Source: Oscillospiraceae bacterium
Lineage (GTDB): Bacteria > Bacillota_A > Clostridia > Oscillospirales > Oscillospiraceae
Direction of reading: 5' to 3'
Assembly (NCBI GenBank): GCA_017396725.1
Contig: JAFQLA010000207.1
Location: 1 to 5,778 of the forward strand
Length of the DNA stretch: 5,778 nt
Shown here: piece after piece, positions 1 to 5,778 of the stretch
Layout of the letters: every line of letters begins with the position of its first letter
How positions within the stretch are numbered: position 1 is the first letter of the stretch
Program-made: the position numbers and the translations under genes
The notes under the pieces: generated by a model
Seen by the model: only the letters and a program-made list of their open reading frames with translations
Database searches by the model: none
Told to the model about the DNA's origin: nothing

Positions 1-1718
1 GCAATGCGCTTGAGTTCGTCCCAGCCCTTGTGATCCTTCACAGCGTGGAACAGTTCGCCTGCTTCGCAGGCGGAGCCGATGATAAGACCTTCCCGGTGCT
101 TAATGAGTTCCGTTTTAGGGATGGTGGGCACGCGCTTGAAGTACTTCAGGTTGGACATGGAGACCAACTGATAGAGATTCTTCAAACCCATCTTATTCTT
201 GGCAAGGAGAATGATGTGCTTGGGGAACCGGTTGGTCTTGCTGCCTGCGGGACGAAGCTTGAGCATCTCTTCATTGATGCTCTGCACATCGTTGACGCCG
301 CGCTGGCGCAGCATCTTCCAGAAAGGAATGAGCATATAGGCAACCGTAGCCGCGTCGTCACTGGCGCGGTGGTGGTTGAAAGCGGGAAGGTCCAGATGCT
401 CCGCTACGATATCCAGCTTGTATTTGCCAAGCTCAGGCAGAAGGTTTTGCGCAAGGATCAGCGAGTCGATATAAGTAGGATCAAATTGCAAACCTTCCTT
501 GCGGCAGCCCTCACGAATAAAGCTGATGTCAAAATCCGCGTTGTGGGCAGCCAAAGGACGGCCATCCACAAAATCGAGGAAAGCCTGCAGCGCTTCCTTA
601 GGTTGGGGCGCATCCTTAAGCATCTCGTCGGTGATGCCCGTAAGGCCGATATTTTCGGGTGTCAGGCGGCGGTTGGGATTCACAAAGGTCTGGAACCGCT
701 CCTTCACTTCCCCGTTTTTCAGCACCACGGCGCCGATCTCTGTGATGGCTTCTTTCATCACATTGAGGCCACTGGTTTCAATATCGAAGCAGACGATCTC
801 ATCGTCCAGATCCGCATTCTTTTCGCCATGGACTACCACTCTATCATCCAGATTATTGACAAAGTAGCCTTCCATACCGTAAAGGATTTTTATTTTACCG
901 CCATTGGCGCTCCACGCATCCGGGAAGGCCTGGCACACACCGTGGTCGGTAATGGCAATGGCGGGATGCCCCCACCTGGTGGCCTGCGCGATCACTTCCT
1001 TGGTATTGGTCAGCGCGTCCATGCTGGACATCTGGGTGTGGAGATGAAGCTCCACGCGCTTTTCCGCCGCGGTATCCATGCGCTCGGTATGGGTGATCTT
1101 ATTGATATGGTCGGGGTCGATATAGGGCTCATTGTCGCGGTTAAGCTTTACAAGTCCCTGCACCCGCACCCACATGCCGGTTTTCAGCTTGTCCTGGATC
1201 TTCTCGGCATCCTTTGCCTCCATGTACTTTTTCACGGAGACCGAATTGGTGTAGTCCGTCATATCAAAGGACAAACACCACGAGCCGGGGCGGCGGGTCT
1301 CATAGCACTCATAGGCAAAGATCTTACCCTCGATCGCGGCACGGCGCAGCTTGGGATTGATCTCCGACATGGGAACGCTCTTCATCTTGATCTCCCCGCC
1401 CAGGATCACATCCGCGGAGACACCGTCTTTTTTCTCGTTCTTTTCCGCTTTGGGTGCTTCTTCTGCCGCCTTTTCCTCCTGCAGATGGCTTGCCACGATC
1501 TTCACCATGGAAAACCCGTAGACATTGGCAATGGATTCCTGCAGCACCTGCACCTCAAAATCAGAAAGGGGCAGAACGGTAGTCAGCTCCAGAACGATGC
1601 TGCGCTTTTGCTGGTCCATAGCCGCACCCGTCAGGTATGCGTCCTGCAGACGGATCCGCAGCTCACGGGGCGGATCAAAGTCGGCAAACATATGGAAAAA
1701 TGGTATCTTTTGTGCCAT
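1..1718 (-). CDS. polC: DNA polymerase III PolC, N-terminal 572 residues (3' end beyond window)
   Basis: PolC is the replicative DNA polymerase of low-G+C Gram-positives and carries its own proofreading exonuclease. The start is MAQKIPFFHMFADF at ATG 1718; an in-frame TAG nine bases upstream (1728-1730) rules out earlier starts. An N-terminal domain covers about 1-75, then a charged, Glu/Lys/Ala-rich linker at 80-98. An OB-fold spans about 125-210 (IEGKIFAYECYETR). The PHP domain starts with VELHLHT (222-228) and AITDHG (255-260). A DEDDh exonuclease is inserted at about 305-470: FDIET (D312, E314), HNADFD (D397), and H450 with D455 in HHRASDD, so all proofreading residues are present. The PHP domain resumes to GSACEAGE (548-555). 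The family is about 1,430-1,460 residues, so roughly 60% including the polymerase active site is outside the window. The PHP domain cannot be fully assessed. The gene ends the visible unit, 16 bases after ispG. Confidence 0.97.
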   Translation of the reverse strand, partial: MAQKIPFFHMFADFDPPRELRIRLQDAYLTGAAMDQQKRSIVLELTTVLPLSDFEVQVLQESIANVYGFSMVKIVASHLQEEKAAEEAPKAEKNEKKDGVSADVILGGEIKMKSVPMSEINPKLRRAAIEGKIFAYECYETRRPGSWCLSFDMTDYTNSVSVKKYMEAKDAEKIQDKLKTGMWVRVQGLVKLNRDNEPYIDPDHINKITHTERMDTAAEKRVELHLHTQMSSMDALTNTKEVIAQATRWGHPAIAITDHGVCQAFPDAWSANGGKIKILYGMEGYFVNNLDDRVVVHGEKNADLDDEIVCFDIETSGLNVMKEAITEIGAVVLKNGEVKERFQTFVNPNRRLTPENIGLTGITDEMLKDAPQPKEALQAFLDFVDGRPLAAHNADFDISFIREGCRKEGLQFDPTYIDSLILAQNLLPELGKYKLDIVAEHLDLPAFNHHRASDDAATVAYMLIPFWKMLRQRGVNDVQSINEEMLKLRPAGSKTNRFPKHIILLAKNKMGLKNLYQLVSMSNLKYFKRVPTIPKTELIKHREGLIIGSACEAGELFHAVKDHKGWDELKRI

Positions 1719-1725
1719 TTCAGTT

Positions 1726-1729
1726 TCCT
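1726..1729 (-). promoter_or_regulatory. Ribosome-binding site of polC
   Basis: The minus strand reads TAGGAAACTGAAATG. AGGA lies 7 bases before the polC ATG, in the 16-base gap after the ispG stop. An in-frame TAG (1728-1730) overlaps it, so translation of this frame cannot begin further upstream. The site is weaker than those of dxr and rseP. Confidence 0.7.
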
Positions 1730-1734
1730 ATCTC

Positions 1735-2772
1735 TCAGAGTTTTTCGATTTCCTTCATCAATGCCTCTACAAGCTGCTCCTGCGGCACCTTGTAAAGGAT
1801 CTTTCCTTTTCGGAAAATAAGGCCTTCCTTCTCGCCGCCCGCAATACCGATATCGGCTGCGGCAGCTTCACCGGGGCCATTTACCACGCAGCCCATGACC
1901 GCTACGGTAATATTCTTGCCGCAATCAGCCAAACGGCGCTCCACTTCTTCTGCAATGGGGATCATATCATACTTGGTGCGCCCACAAGTGGGACAGGACA
2001 CCAGATTCACCCCGCTTGCGCGCACACCGGAAGCCTGCAGGATCTTTTTTGCCGCGTAGATCTCCTCCACAGGATCTGCCGTAAGAGAAACGCGCATGGT
2101 ATCACCAATGCCTTCGCAAAGAAGGCCGCCGATACCAATGGCGGATTTCAAAAGGCCCATTTCAGGGGTACCCGCTTCGGTGACGCCAAGGTGCAGCGGA
2201 AACTCCGTTTCCTTGGCAAGGATGCGGTAAGCCGCCATGTTGATAGGCACATTGGAGCTTTTCACGGAAATGCAGATATCATCGTAATCAAAGCGATGCA
2301 GGAGTTTTACATGGCCCAGCGCGCTTTCCACCAGCGCCTCCGGCGTTACACGGCCGTATTTTTCCAAAAGTTCCTTTTCCAGCGACCCGCCGTTAACACC
2401 GATACGGATGGGAATATTGCGGGCGCGGCAGGCATCCACCACGGCCTTTACCTTATCTTCCCCGCCGATATTTCCCGGGTTAATGCGGATCTTATCCACC
2501 CCGCGCTCCGCGGCTTCCACCGCAAGGCGGTAGTCAAAATGGATATCCGCTACCAAGGGAATGGAGATCTGCTCTTTGATGGACGAAACAGCCTTGGCGG
2601 CTTCCATATTGGGCACCGTCACACGGACGATCTCACAGCCTGCCTCTTCCAACCGATGGATCTGGGCAACCGTTGCCGCCACATCCTCCGTTGCCGTGTT
2701 GCACATAGACTGGATGGAAACGGGGGCGCCGCCGCCCACAGGAACTTTGCCCACCATGATTTGCTTCGTCAT
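1735..2772 (-). CDS. ispG: 4-hydroxy-3-methylbut-2-en-1-yl diphosphate synthase (IspG/GcpE)
   Basis: IspG is the penultimate MEP-pathway enzyme. It reductively opens 2-C-methyl-D-erythritol 2,4-cyclodiphosphate to HMBPP using a [4Fe-4S] cluster and electrons from flavodoxin or ferredoxin. The 345-residue product begins MTKQIMVGKVPVGGGAP, typical of the family. It shows a TIM-barrel half with SIQSM, ADIHFDYRLA, KIRINPGN, IRIGVNGGS and LGVTEAGT. The C-terminal cluster-binding domain has SCPTCGRTKYD and GCVVNGPGEA, giving cluster ligands C260, C263 and C295 plus E302, all conserved. The length matches the short, two-domain bacterial form without the plant-type insert. A reading that begins at TTG 2790 would add six residues (the first read as Met) and overlap the rseP stop; the ribosome-binding site favours ATG 2772. 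It lies 14 bases after rseP and 16 before polC. With dxr in the same unit, two MEP steps are co-expressed; the others must lie elsewhere. Confidence 0.98.
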   Translation of the reverse strand: MTKQIMVGKVPVGGGAPVSIQSMCNTATEDVAATVAQIHRLEEAGCEIVRVTVPNMEAAKAVSSIKEQISIPLVADIHFDYRLAVEAAERGVDKIRINPGNIGGEDKVKAVVDACRARNIPIRIGVNGGSLEKELLEKYGRVTPEALVESALGHVKLLHRFDYDDICISVKSSNVPINMAAYRILAKETEFPLHLGVTEAGTPEMGLLKSAIGIGGLLCEGIGDTMRVSLTADPVEEIYAAKKILQASGVRASGVNLVSCPTCGRTKYDMIPIAEEVERRLADCGKNITVAVMGCVVNGPGEAAAADIGIAGGEKEGLIFRKGKILYKVPQEQLVEALMKEIEKL

Positions 2773-2780
2773 CACTCTCA

Positions 2781-2785
2781 CTCCC
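2781..2785 (-). promoter_or_regulatory. Ribosome-binding site that decides the ispG start
   Basis: GGGAG lies 8 bases before the ATG at 2770-2772, just after the rseP stop (2787-2789). Two other in-frame candidates, TTG (2788-2790) and ATG (2785-2787), overlap the rseP stop and have no purine-rich site at a proper distance. The ATG at 2772 is therefore preferred. Confidence 0.75.
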
Positions 2786-2786
2786 A

Positions 2787-3845
2787 TCAAAACAGTTTCA
2801 TAATGTCATTAAAGCATACCACGACCATCAGTCCCAAAAGCAGTACAAGACCGGCGGTGTGGATATAATTTTCGTACTTGGGCGGTACTTTTTTCTTGAA
2901 AAGCAGCATGGAAATGCTGTTCACCGCCAAAAAGAGGATCTTGCCGCCATCCAGCGCGGGAAGGGGCAAAAGATTCATAACAGAAAGGTTCACGGCGATA
3001 AGCGCCGCAAGATAGGCAATGTCCCCTACCGCGTCTTTCACGCTGGCCGCATTTTCACCCACCTCTGTCATAGTGGAAACAATGCCCACCGGACCGCTGA
3101 GATCATTAAGAGAGGCACCGCCGGTAAAGAGATCCACAAGGCTCATTCTTACCAACCGCACAAAGTCCACCGCCTGATACCAGCTGTAGCTGATGCGATT
3201 AAAGAAAGTAGCTTCCTCATAACCGAAAAAGAAACCGAAACCTTCATACTTCTCCCCGGTGTAGGAGGTCACTTCCCCGTATTTCAGTTCCAGATCCTCC
3301 AGAACCACCTTTTCCCCATCACGCAAAACGGTGATGTCATACGGCTCGCCGAAGCCCCGCTGCAGGAAAAGGGAAACATCGCTGTAAAGATAGATCCGCT
3401 CGCCGTTGATGGCGTAAAAACGGTCGCCTTCCATAAGGCTCGCTTCCCCATTGGTTTCAAATTCGGGAGCAAGCCCCGTGATCTCAGGGGTGTAAAACGC
3501 CGCCGCATCGGCAAAAAGCAGCAGAATAATCAGAAGGCCCGTCACAAAGTTCATCCCCGCGCCTGCGGCAAAAATCACAAGCTTCTGCAGAAAACTCTTA
3601 TTCTCCAGTGCGGCGGGGTCGTCGCTCTCCTCTTCCTCCCCTTCCATGGCGCAATAGCCGCCGATGGGAAGAAGTCGCAAAGAATACTCTGTTTCCCCTT
3701 TTGTCCGCTGGAAAAGCAGCGGTCCCATACCGATGGAAAACTCATTGACCCGCACGCGGCAGGCCTTGGCCGCCAAAAAATGCCCCAGTTCATGGACGGC
3801 AATCAAAACGCCGAAAACCAAGATGGCAGCCAGAATATAAACCAT
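2787..3845 (-). CDS. rseP: Site-2 intramembrane zinc metalloprotease, RseP/RasP family
   Basis: Members of this M50B family cut transmembrane segments, typically of anti-sigma factors or leftover signal peptides, inside the cytoplasmic membrane. The 352-residue protein has the expected layout. An N-terminal membrane helix carries the zinc-binding and catalytic HELGH (residues 18-22). A cytoplasmic segment with LPIGGY and an acidic run (68-76) follows, then a second helix starting near GAGMNF (94-100). A single PDZ-like domain spans roughly 120-200 (EGDRFYAINGERI at 139-151). SGPVGI is at 250-255, and a C-terminal helix holds NLLPLPALDGG (291-301), with D299 as third zinc ligand. A final helix is at 329-345. 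All catalytic residues are intact. The family usually has one PDZ in Gram-positives and two in Proteobacteria. The stop TGA is 14 bases before ispG. The substrate cannot be read from this window; the location between dxr and ispG reflects conserved order rather than an isoprenoid function. Confidence 0.96.
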   Translation of the reverse strand: MVYILAAILVFGVLIAVHELGHFLAAKACRVRVNEFSIGMGPLLFQRTKGETEYSLRLLPIGGYCAMEGEEEESDDPAALENKSFLQKLVIFAAGAGMNFVTGLLIILLLFADAAAFYTPEITGLAPEFETNGEASLMEGDRFYAINGERIYLYSDVSLFLQRGFGEPYDITVLRDGEKVVLEDLELKYGEVTSYTGEKYEGFGFFFGYEEATFFNRISYSWYQAVDFVRLVRMSLVDLFTGGASLNDLSGPVGIVSTMTEVGENAASVKDAVGDIAYLAALIAVNLSVMNLLPLPALDGGKILFLAVNSISMLLFKKKVPPKYENYIHTAGLVLLLGLMVVVCFNDIMKLF

Positions 3846-3852
3846 AGAGACT

Positions 3853-3858
3853 CTCCTT
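3853..3858 (-). promoter_or_regulatory. Ribosome-binding site of rseP overlapping the dxr stop
   Basis: The minus strand reads TAAAGGAGAGTCTCTATG. AAGGAG lies 7 bases before the rseP ATG and begins on the last base of the dxr stop TAA (3858-3860). The near-consensus site confirms the rseP start and fits coupled translation. Confidence 0.85.
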
Positions 3859-5006
3859 TATTCCGCAAAGTGACTGACGGCAGCACGTGCCAGACGGTCT
3901 GCTTCCAGTATATCCTCAAGAGTGGGATTTGATTTCCCTTCCACCGTATTGAGCGCTTTTTCGATCAGCTTGTGGATATCACAAAAGCCGATACGATCCT
4001 GCAGGAAGAGGGCAACTGCCGCTTCGTTGGCGCCGTTCATCACGGTGCAGGCCGTGCCGCCAGCCTTGGCGCAATCCTCAGCAATACGAAGGCAAGGGAA
4101 CGCCTCACGGTCGGGCTCAGCAAAGGTCAGCGCGCCGCAGGTGAGAAGATCCAGCGGTTCATCGCACGATTCCGCACGGGCGGGATAGGTCATGGCATAG
4201 CGGATGGGCAGCTTCATATTGGGAGTACCCAGCTGCGCCAGCATAGCGCCGTCCCGATATTCCACCAAAGAATGGATCACGCTCTGGCGGTGGATCACCA
4301 CATCCACCTGATCGAGGCCAAGGCGGTAAAGCCGCATGGCTTCGATGACTTCCAGTCCCTTATTCATAAGGGTGGCAGAGTCGACGGTGATCTTGGCGCC
4401 CATAGCCCAATTGGGATGGCGCAGCGCGTCTTCCCGCCGAACGGAAAGAAGCTCATCATACTTGCGGCCAAAGAAAGGCCCGCCCGAGCAGGTCAGAATC
4501 AAACGCTTGATCTCGTTCTTATCACGGCTTCCCTGCAGGCACTGGAAAATCGCGGAATGCTCACTGTCCACAGGGATGATCTCCGCGCCGTACCGATCGG
4601 CAGCATCCATCACCATTTCACCGGCGCATACCAGCGTTTCCTTATTGGCAAAAGCAATGCGCTTGCCCTTTTTGATAGCTGCCATAGTAGGCTGCAAGCC
4701 GATCATACCCACTACTGCCGTGACCACGGTATCAGCGGTATCCAGCGTGGCGATGGTAAGAAGCCCTTCCATGCCGCCGAGCACTTCCACCTTGAGATCT
4801 GCAATGCGGCTCTTCATTTCCTTTGCCGCCGCAGCGTCATAAAGCACCACAAAGCGGGGCAGGAATTCACGGGTCTGCTGTTCCAGAAGATCAAGGCTGG
4901 TATTGGCACTGAGAGCTTCCACACGAAGGCCCAGCTCCCGCGCCACCTCCAGCGTCTGCCGGCCGATGGAACCGGTAGAGCCCAAAAGAACGATGGATCT
5001 TGTCAT
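3858..5006 (-). CDS. dxr: 1-deoxy-D-xylulose 5-phosphate reductoisomerase
   Basis: This cytosolic enzyme (DXR/IspC) converts DXP to 2-C-methyl-D-erythritol 4-phosphate with NADPH and a divalent metal, committing carbon to the MEP isoprenoid pathway. The 382 residues match the usual family length. The N-terminal nucleotide-binding loop GSTGSIG is at residues 9-15. NKETLV (121-126) and PVDSEHSA (145-152) follow, the latter giving metal ligands D147 and E149. E219 in NKGLE supplies the third ligand. Phosphate-site residues S174 (in SGGPF), S210, N215 and K216 are all present, as are H197, W200 and M202 of the flexible lid (HPNWAMG); these correspond to the E. coli residues at a constant offset of 12. 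The start ATG follows a strong AAGGAG. The gene sits 9 bases after cdsA and 12 before rseP. It contains the only TCA codon I found in the window (S359). The enzyme is the known target class of fosmidomycin. Confidence 0.98.
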   Translation of the reverse strand: MTRSIVLLGSTGSIGRQTLEVARELGLRVEALSANTSLDLLEQQTREFLPRFVVLYDAAAAKEMKSRIADLKVEVLGGMEGLLTIATLDTADTVVTAVVGMIGLQPTMAAIKKGKRIAFANKETLVCAGEMVMDAADRYGAEIIPVDSEHSAIFQCLQGSRDKNEIKRLILTCSGGPFFGRKYDELLSVRREDALRHPNWAMGAKITVDSATLMNKGLEVIEAMRLYRLGLDQVDVVIHRQSVIHSLVEYRDGAMLAQLGTPNMKLPIRYAMTYPARAESCDEPLDLLTCGALTFAEPDREAFPCLRIAEDCAKAGGTACTVMNGANEAAVALFLQDRIGFCDIHKLIEKALNTVEGKSNPTLEDILEADRLARAAVSHFAE

Positions 5007-5011
5007 CTTAG

Positions 5012-5017
5012 CTCCTT
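5012..5017 (-). promoter_or_regulatory. Ribosome-binding site of dxr overlapping the cdsA stop
   Basis: The minus strand reads TAAGGAGCTAAGATG. AAGGAG lies 5 bases before the dxr ATG and shares its first two bases with the cdsA stop TAA. It fixes the dxr start and suggests that ribosomes finishing cdsA can re-initiate on dxr. Confidence 0.85.
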
Positions 5018-5778
5018 ACTGCAGAAAATTCAAAACGATCTCGATCACAGGCGTTACAAAAAGAACGCTGTCAAAACGATCCAGCACGCCGCCGTGCTCC
5101 AAAAAGAGCTTACCGTAGTCCTTGATGCCGAACTCGCGCTTAATAAGAGAGAAGCTCAGATCGCCGATCTGCGCCACCACGCTGCACAGCACCGCAAGGA
5201 TCACCATAGCGGGGATGCTGATGCTGCCGCCGAACCATTTGTCCATCACAAGGGCGAAAATGATGCCGCCTGCGATATTGCCCACAATGCCGCCCACAGA
5301 ACCTTCCACAGTTTTCTTGGGGCTTACCTTGGGAGCCAGCTTGTGCTTGCCGAAAGCGCGGCCTGCGAAATAGCCGCCGGTATCGCTCATAAAGCTGAGG
5401 ATAAAGGGCAGCAGCAAATAGCCGCGGTGAATGCCGCCATTCAGCATACGCAGGAACGCGGCAAAGGAATAGGCAATGCAGATCCCGGCAAAGAGGGCTG
5501 CCATAATGCGGTTGAACTTCACCTCACCGCCTTTGAAAATGGCAAAACAGAAATAGAAAAAGACCTCAAAGGCAAGAAGCCATGTGATATATTCCGGCAA
5601 GGCAAAATAGAAGAAAACAGCTGCCGCGGGGAAAAGACCGCTGAGAAGGACAAGGCTCCCCTTCTTCTCTCCTCCCACACACTGCTGCAGTTCCACACCG
5701 CCGATGGCTGCCGCCGCGGCCACCACCACGGCAAGCGCCGCCGCAGGTGCCCAAAGGATCAGCACAAGGAGCAGCGGA
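5016..5778 (-). CDS. cdsA: Phosphatidate cytidylyltransferase (CDP-diacylglycerol synthase), 5'-truncated by window edge
   Basis: CdsA is an integral membrane enzyme that makes CDP-diacylglycerol from CTP and phosphatidic acid, the branch point for bacterial phospholipids. The 253 visible residues are strongly hydrophobic with several membrane segments. They include the conserved SDTGGYFAGRAFGKHKLAPK stretch followed by SPKKTVEGSVGG, and end with the family signature (SLIKR, then KDYG, then HGGVLDRFD) at 5070-5150. Family members are usually about 260-280 residues, so only some 15-25 N-terminal residues are missing. The GTG at 5763-5765 could be taken for a start, but the frame stays open upstream to the edge and encodes PLLL, as expected inside the first membrane helix, so it is probably an internal valine. 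One signature position deviates: leucine replaces the usual proline or small residue two positions before HGG. The stop TAA (5016-5018) overlaps the dxr ribosome-binding site. The identification is very secure; the true start is not visible. Confidence 0.96.
   Translation of the reverse strand, partial: PLLLVLILWAPAAALAVVVAAAAAIGGVELQQCVGGEKKGSLVLLSGLFPAAAVFFYFALPEYITWLLAFEVFFYFCFAIFKGGEVKFNRIMAALFAGICIAYSFAAFLRMLNGGIHRGYLLLPFILSFMSDTGGYFAGRAFGKHKLAPKVSPKKTVEGSVGGIVGNIAGGIIFALVMDKWFGGSISIPAMVILAVLCSVVAQIGDLSFSLIKREFGIKDYGKLFLEHGGVLDRFDSVLFVTPVIEIVLNFLQ

Noticed and set aside
1731..1741. CTC-TGA-GAG palindrome at the ispG stop as a possible terminator
   Set aside because: It has a three-base-pair stem and no T-run follows it, so it cannot act as an intrinsic terminator.
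3..1820. Open plus-strand frame of about 600 codons
   Set aside because: It is the exact in-register complement of polC and exists because polC lacks TTA, CTA and TCA codons. The protein resembles no family, and polC domains fully explain the stretch.
1525..2868. Plus-strand ORF of 447 codons
   Set aside because: In-register complement of ispG, extending into its neighbours. It has a low-complexity, His/Arg-rich composition typical of antisense shadows and no family motif.
2861..2900. AT-rich patch in the 3' part of rseP (minus-strand AATTATAT) as an internal promoter
   Set aside because: No -35-like hexamer lies at 16-18 bases; the nearest TTCAAG is about 26 bases away. The patch is explained by the codons for KYENYIH.
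3846..3856. Small inverted repeat (GGAG-AGT-CTCT on the minus strand) at the rseP ribosome-binding site
   Set aside because: The stem is only three Watson-Crick pairs plus one G-U, with a three-base loop. That is too weak to support a regulatory hairpin.
2859..3932. Plus-strand ORF of 357 codons
   Set aside because: In-register complement of rseP. It ends at the single TCA codon of dxr, and no protein family is recognisable.
5763..5765. GTG as the cdsA start
   Set aside because: The frame continues upstream to the edge with hydrophobic codons (PLLL), and starting here would cut the first membrane helix. No ribosome-binding site can be seen at the proper distance.
3933..5778. Plus-strand frame open to the window edge
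   Set aside because: Dxr and cdsA happen to be in the same register, so their complement stays open across both. This is again codon bias, not a gene.

Overview
The window is a fully coding stretch of a bacterial chromosome. Five genes lie head to tail on the minus strand, so transcription runs from high to low coordinates: cdsA (5' end cut by the window edge), dxr, rseP, ispG and polC (3' part cut by the other edge). The four junctions are 9, 12, 14 and 16 bases long, and each carries a Shine-Dalgarno sequence next to or overlapping the upstream stop codon. No stretch over 300 bases lacks a gene, and I saw no RNA gene, mobile element, repeat array, terminator or convincing promoter. Everything is consistent with one polycistronic unit whose promoter lies beyond position 5778.

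PolC, the Gram-positive type replicative polymerase with an exonuclease inserted in its PHP domain, points to Bacillota. The order cdsA-dxr-rseP-ispG-polC, normally preceded by frr and uppS, is the classic arrangement in Clostridia. Moderate G+C content and heavy use of CTG, GGC and GCC codons suggest a gut-type Clostridia lineage such as Oscillospirales. That lower-level placement is a guess.

Region by region: 5016-5778 encodes CDP-diacylglycerol synthase (phospholipid precursor). 3858-5006 encodes DXP reductoisomerase, the first committed MEP-pathway step. 2787-3845 encodes a site-2 intramembrane protease. 1735-2772 encodes the [4Fe-4S] enzyme IspG, a late MEP-pathway step. 1-1718 encodes the first 572 residues of PolC. 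The cluster combines membrane lipid and isoprenoid precursor supply (for undecaprenyl carrier and quinones), membrane proteolysis and chromosome replication. All visible catalytic residues are present, so each gene looks functional.

I found no undescribed system. The most notable sequence property is codon choice. Across about 1,900 codons of all five genes I found no TTA or CTA leucine codon and only one TCA serine codon, which leaves the opposite strand open in register for kilobases and creates long false antisense ORFs.
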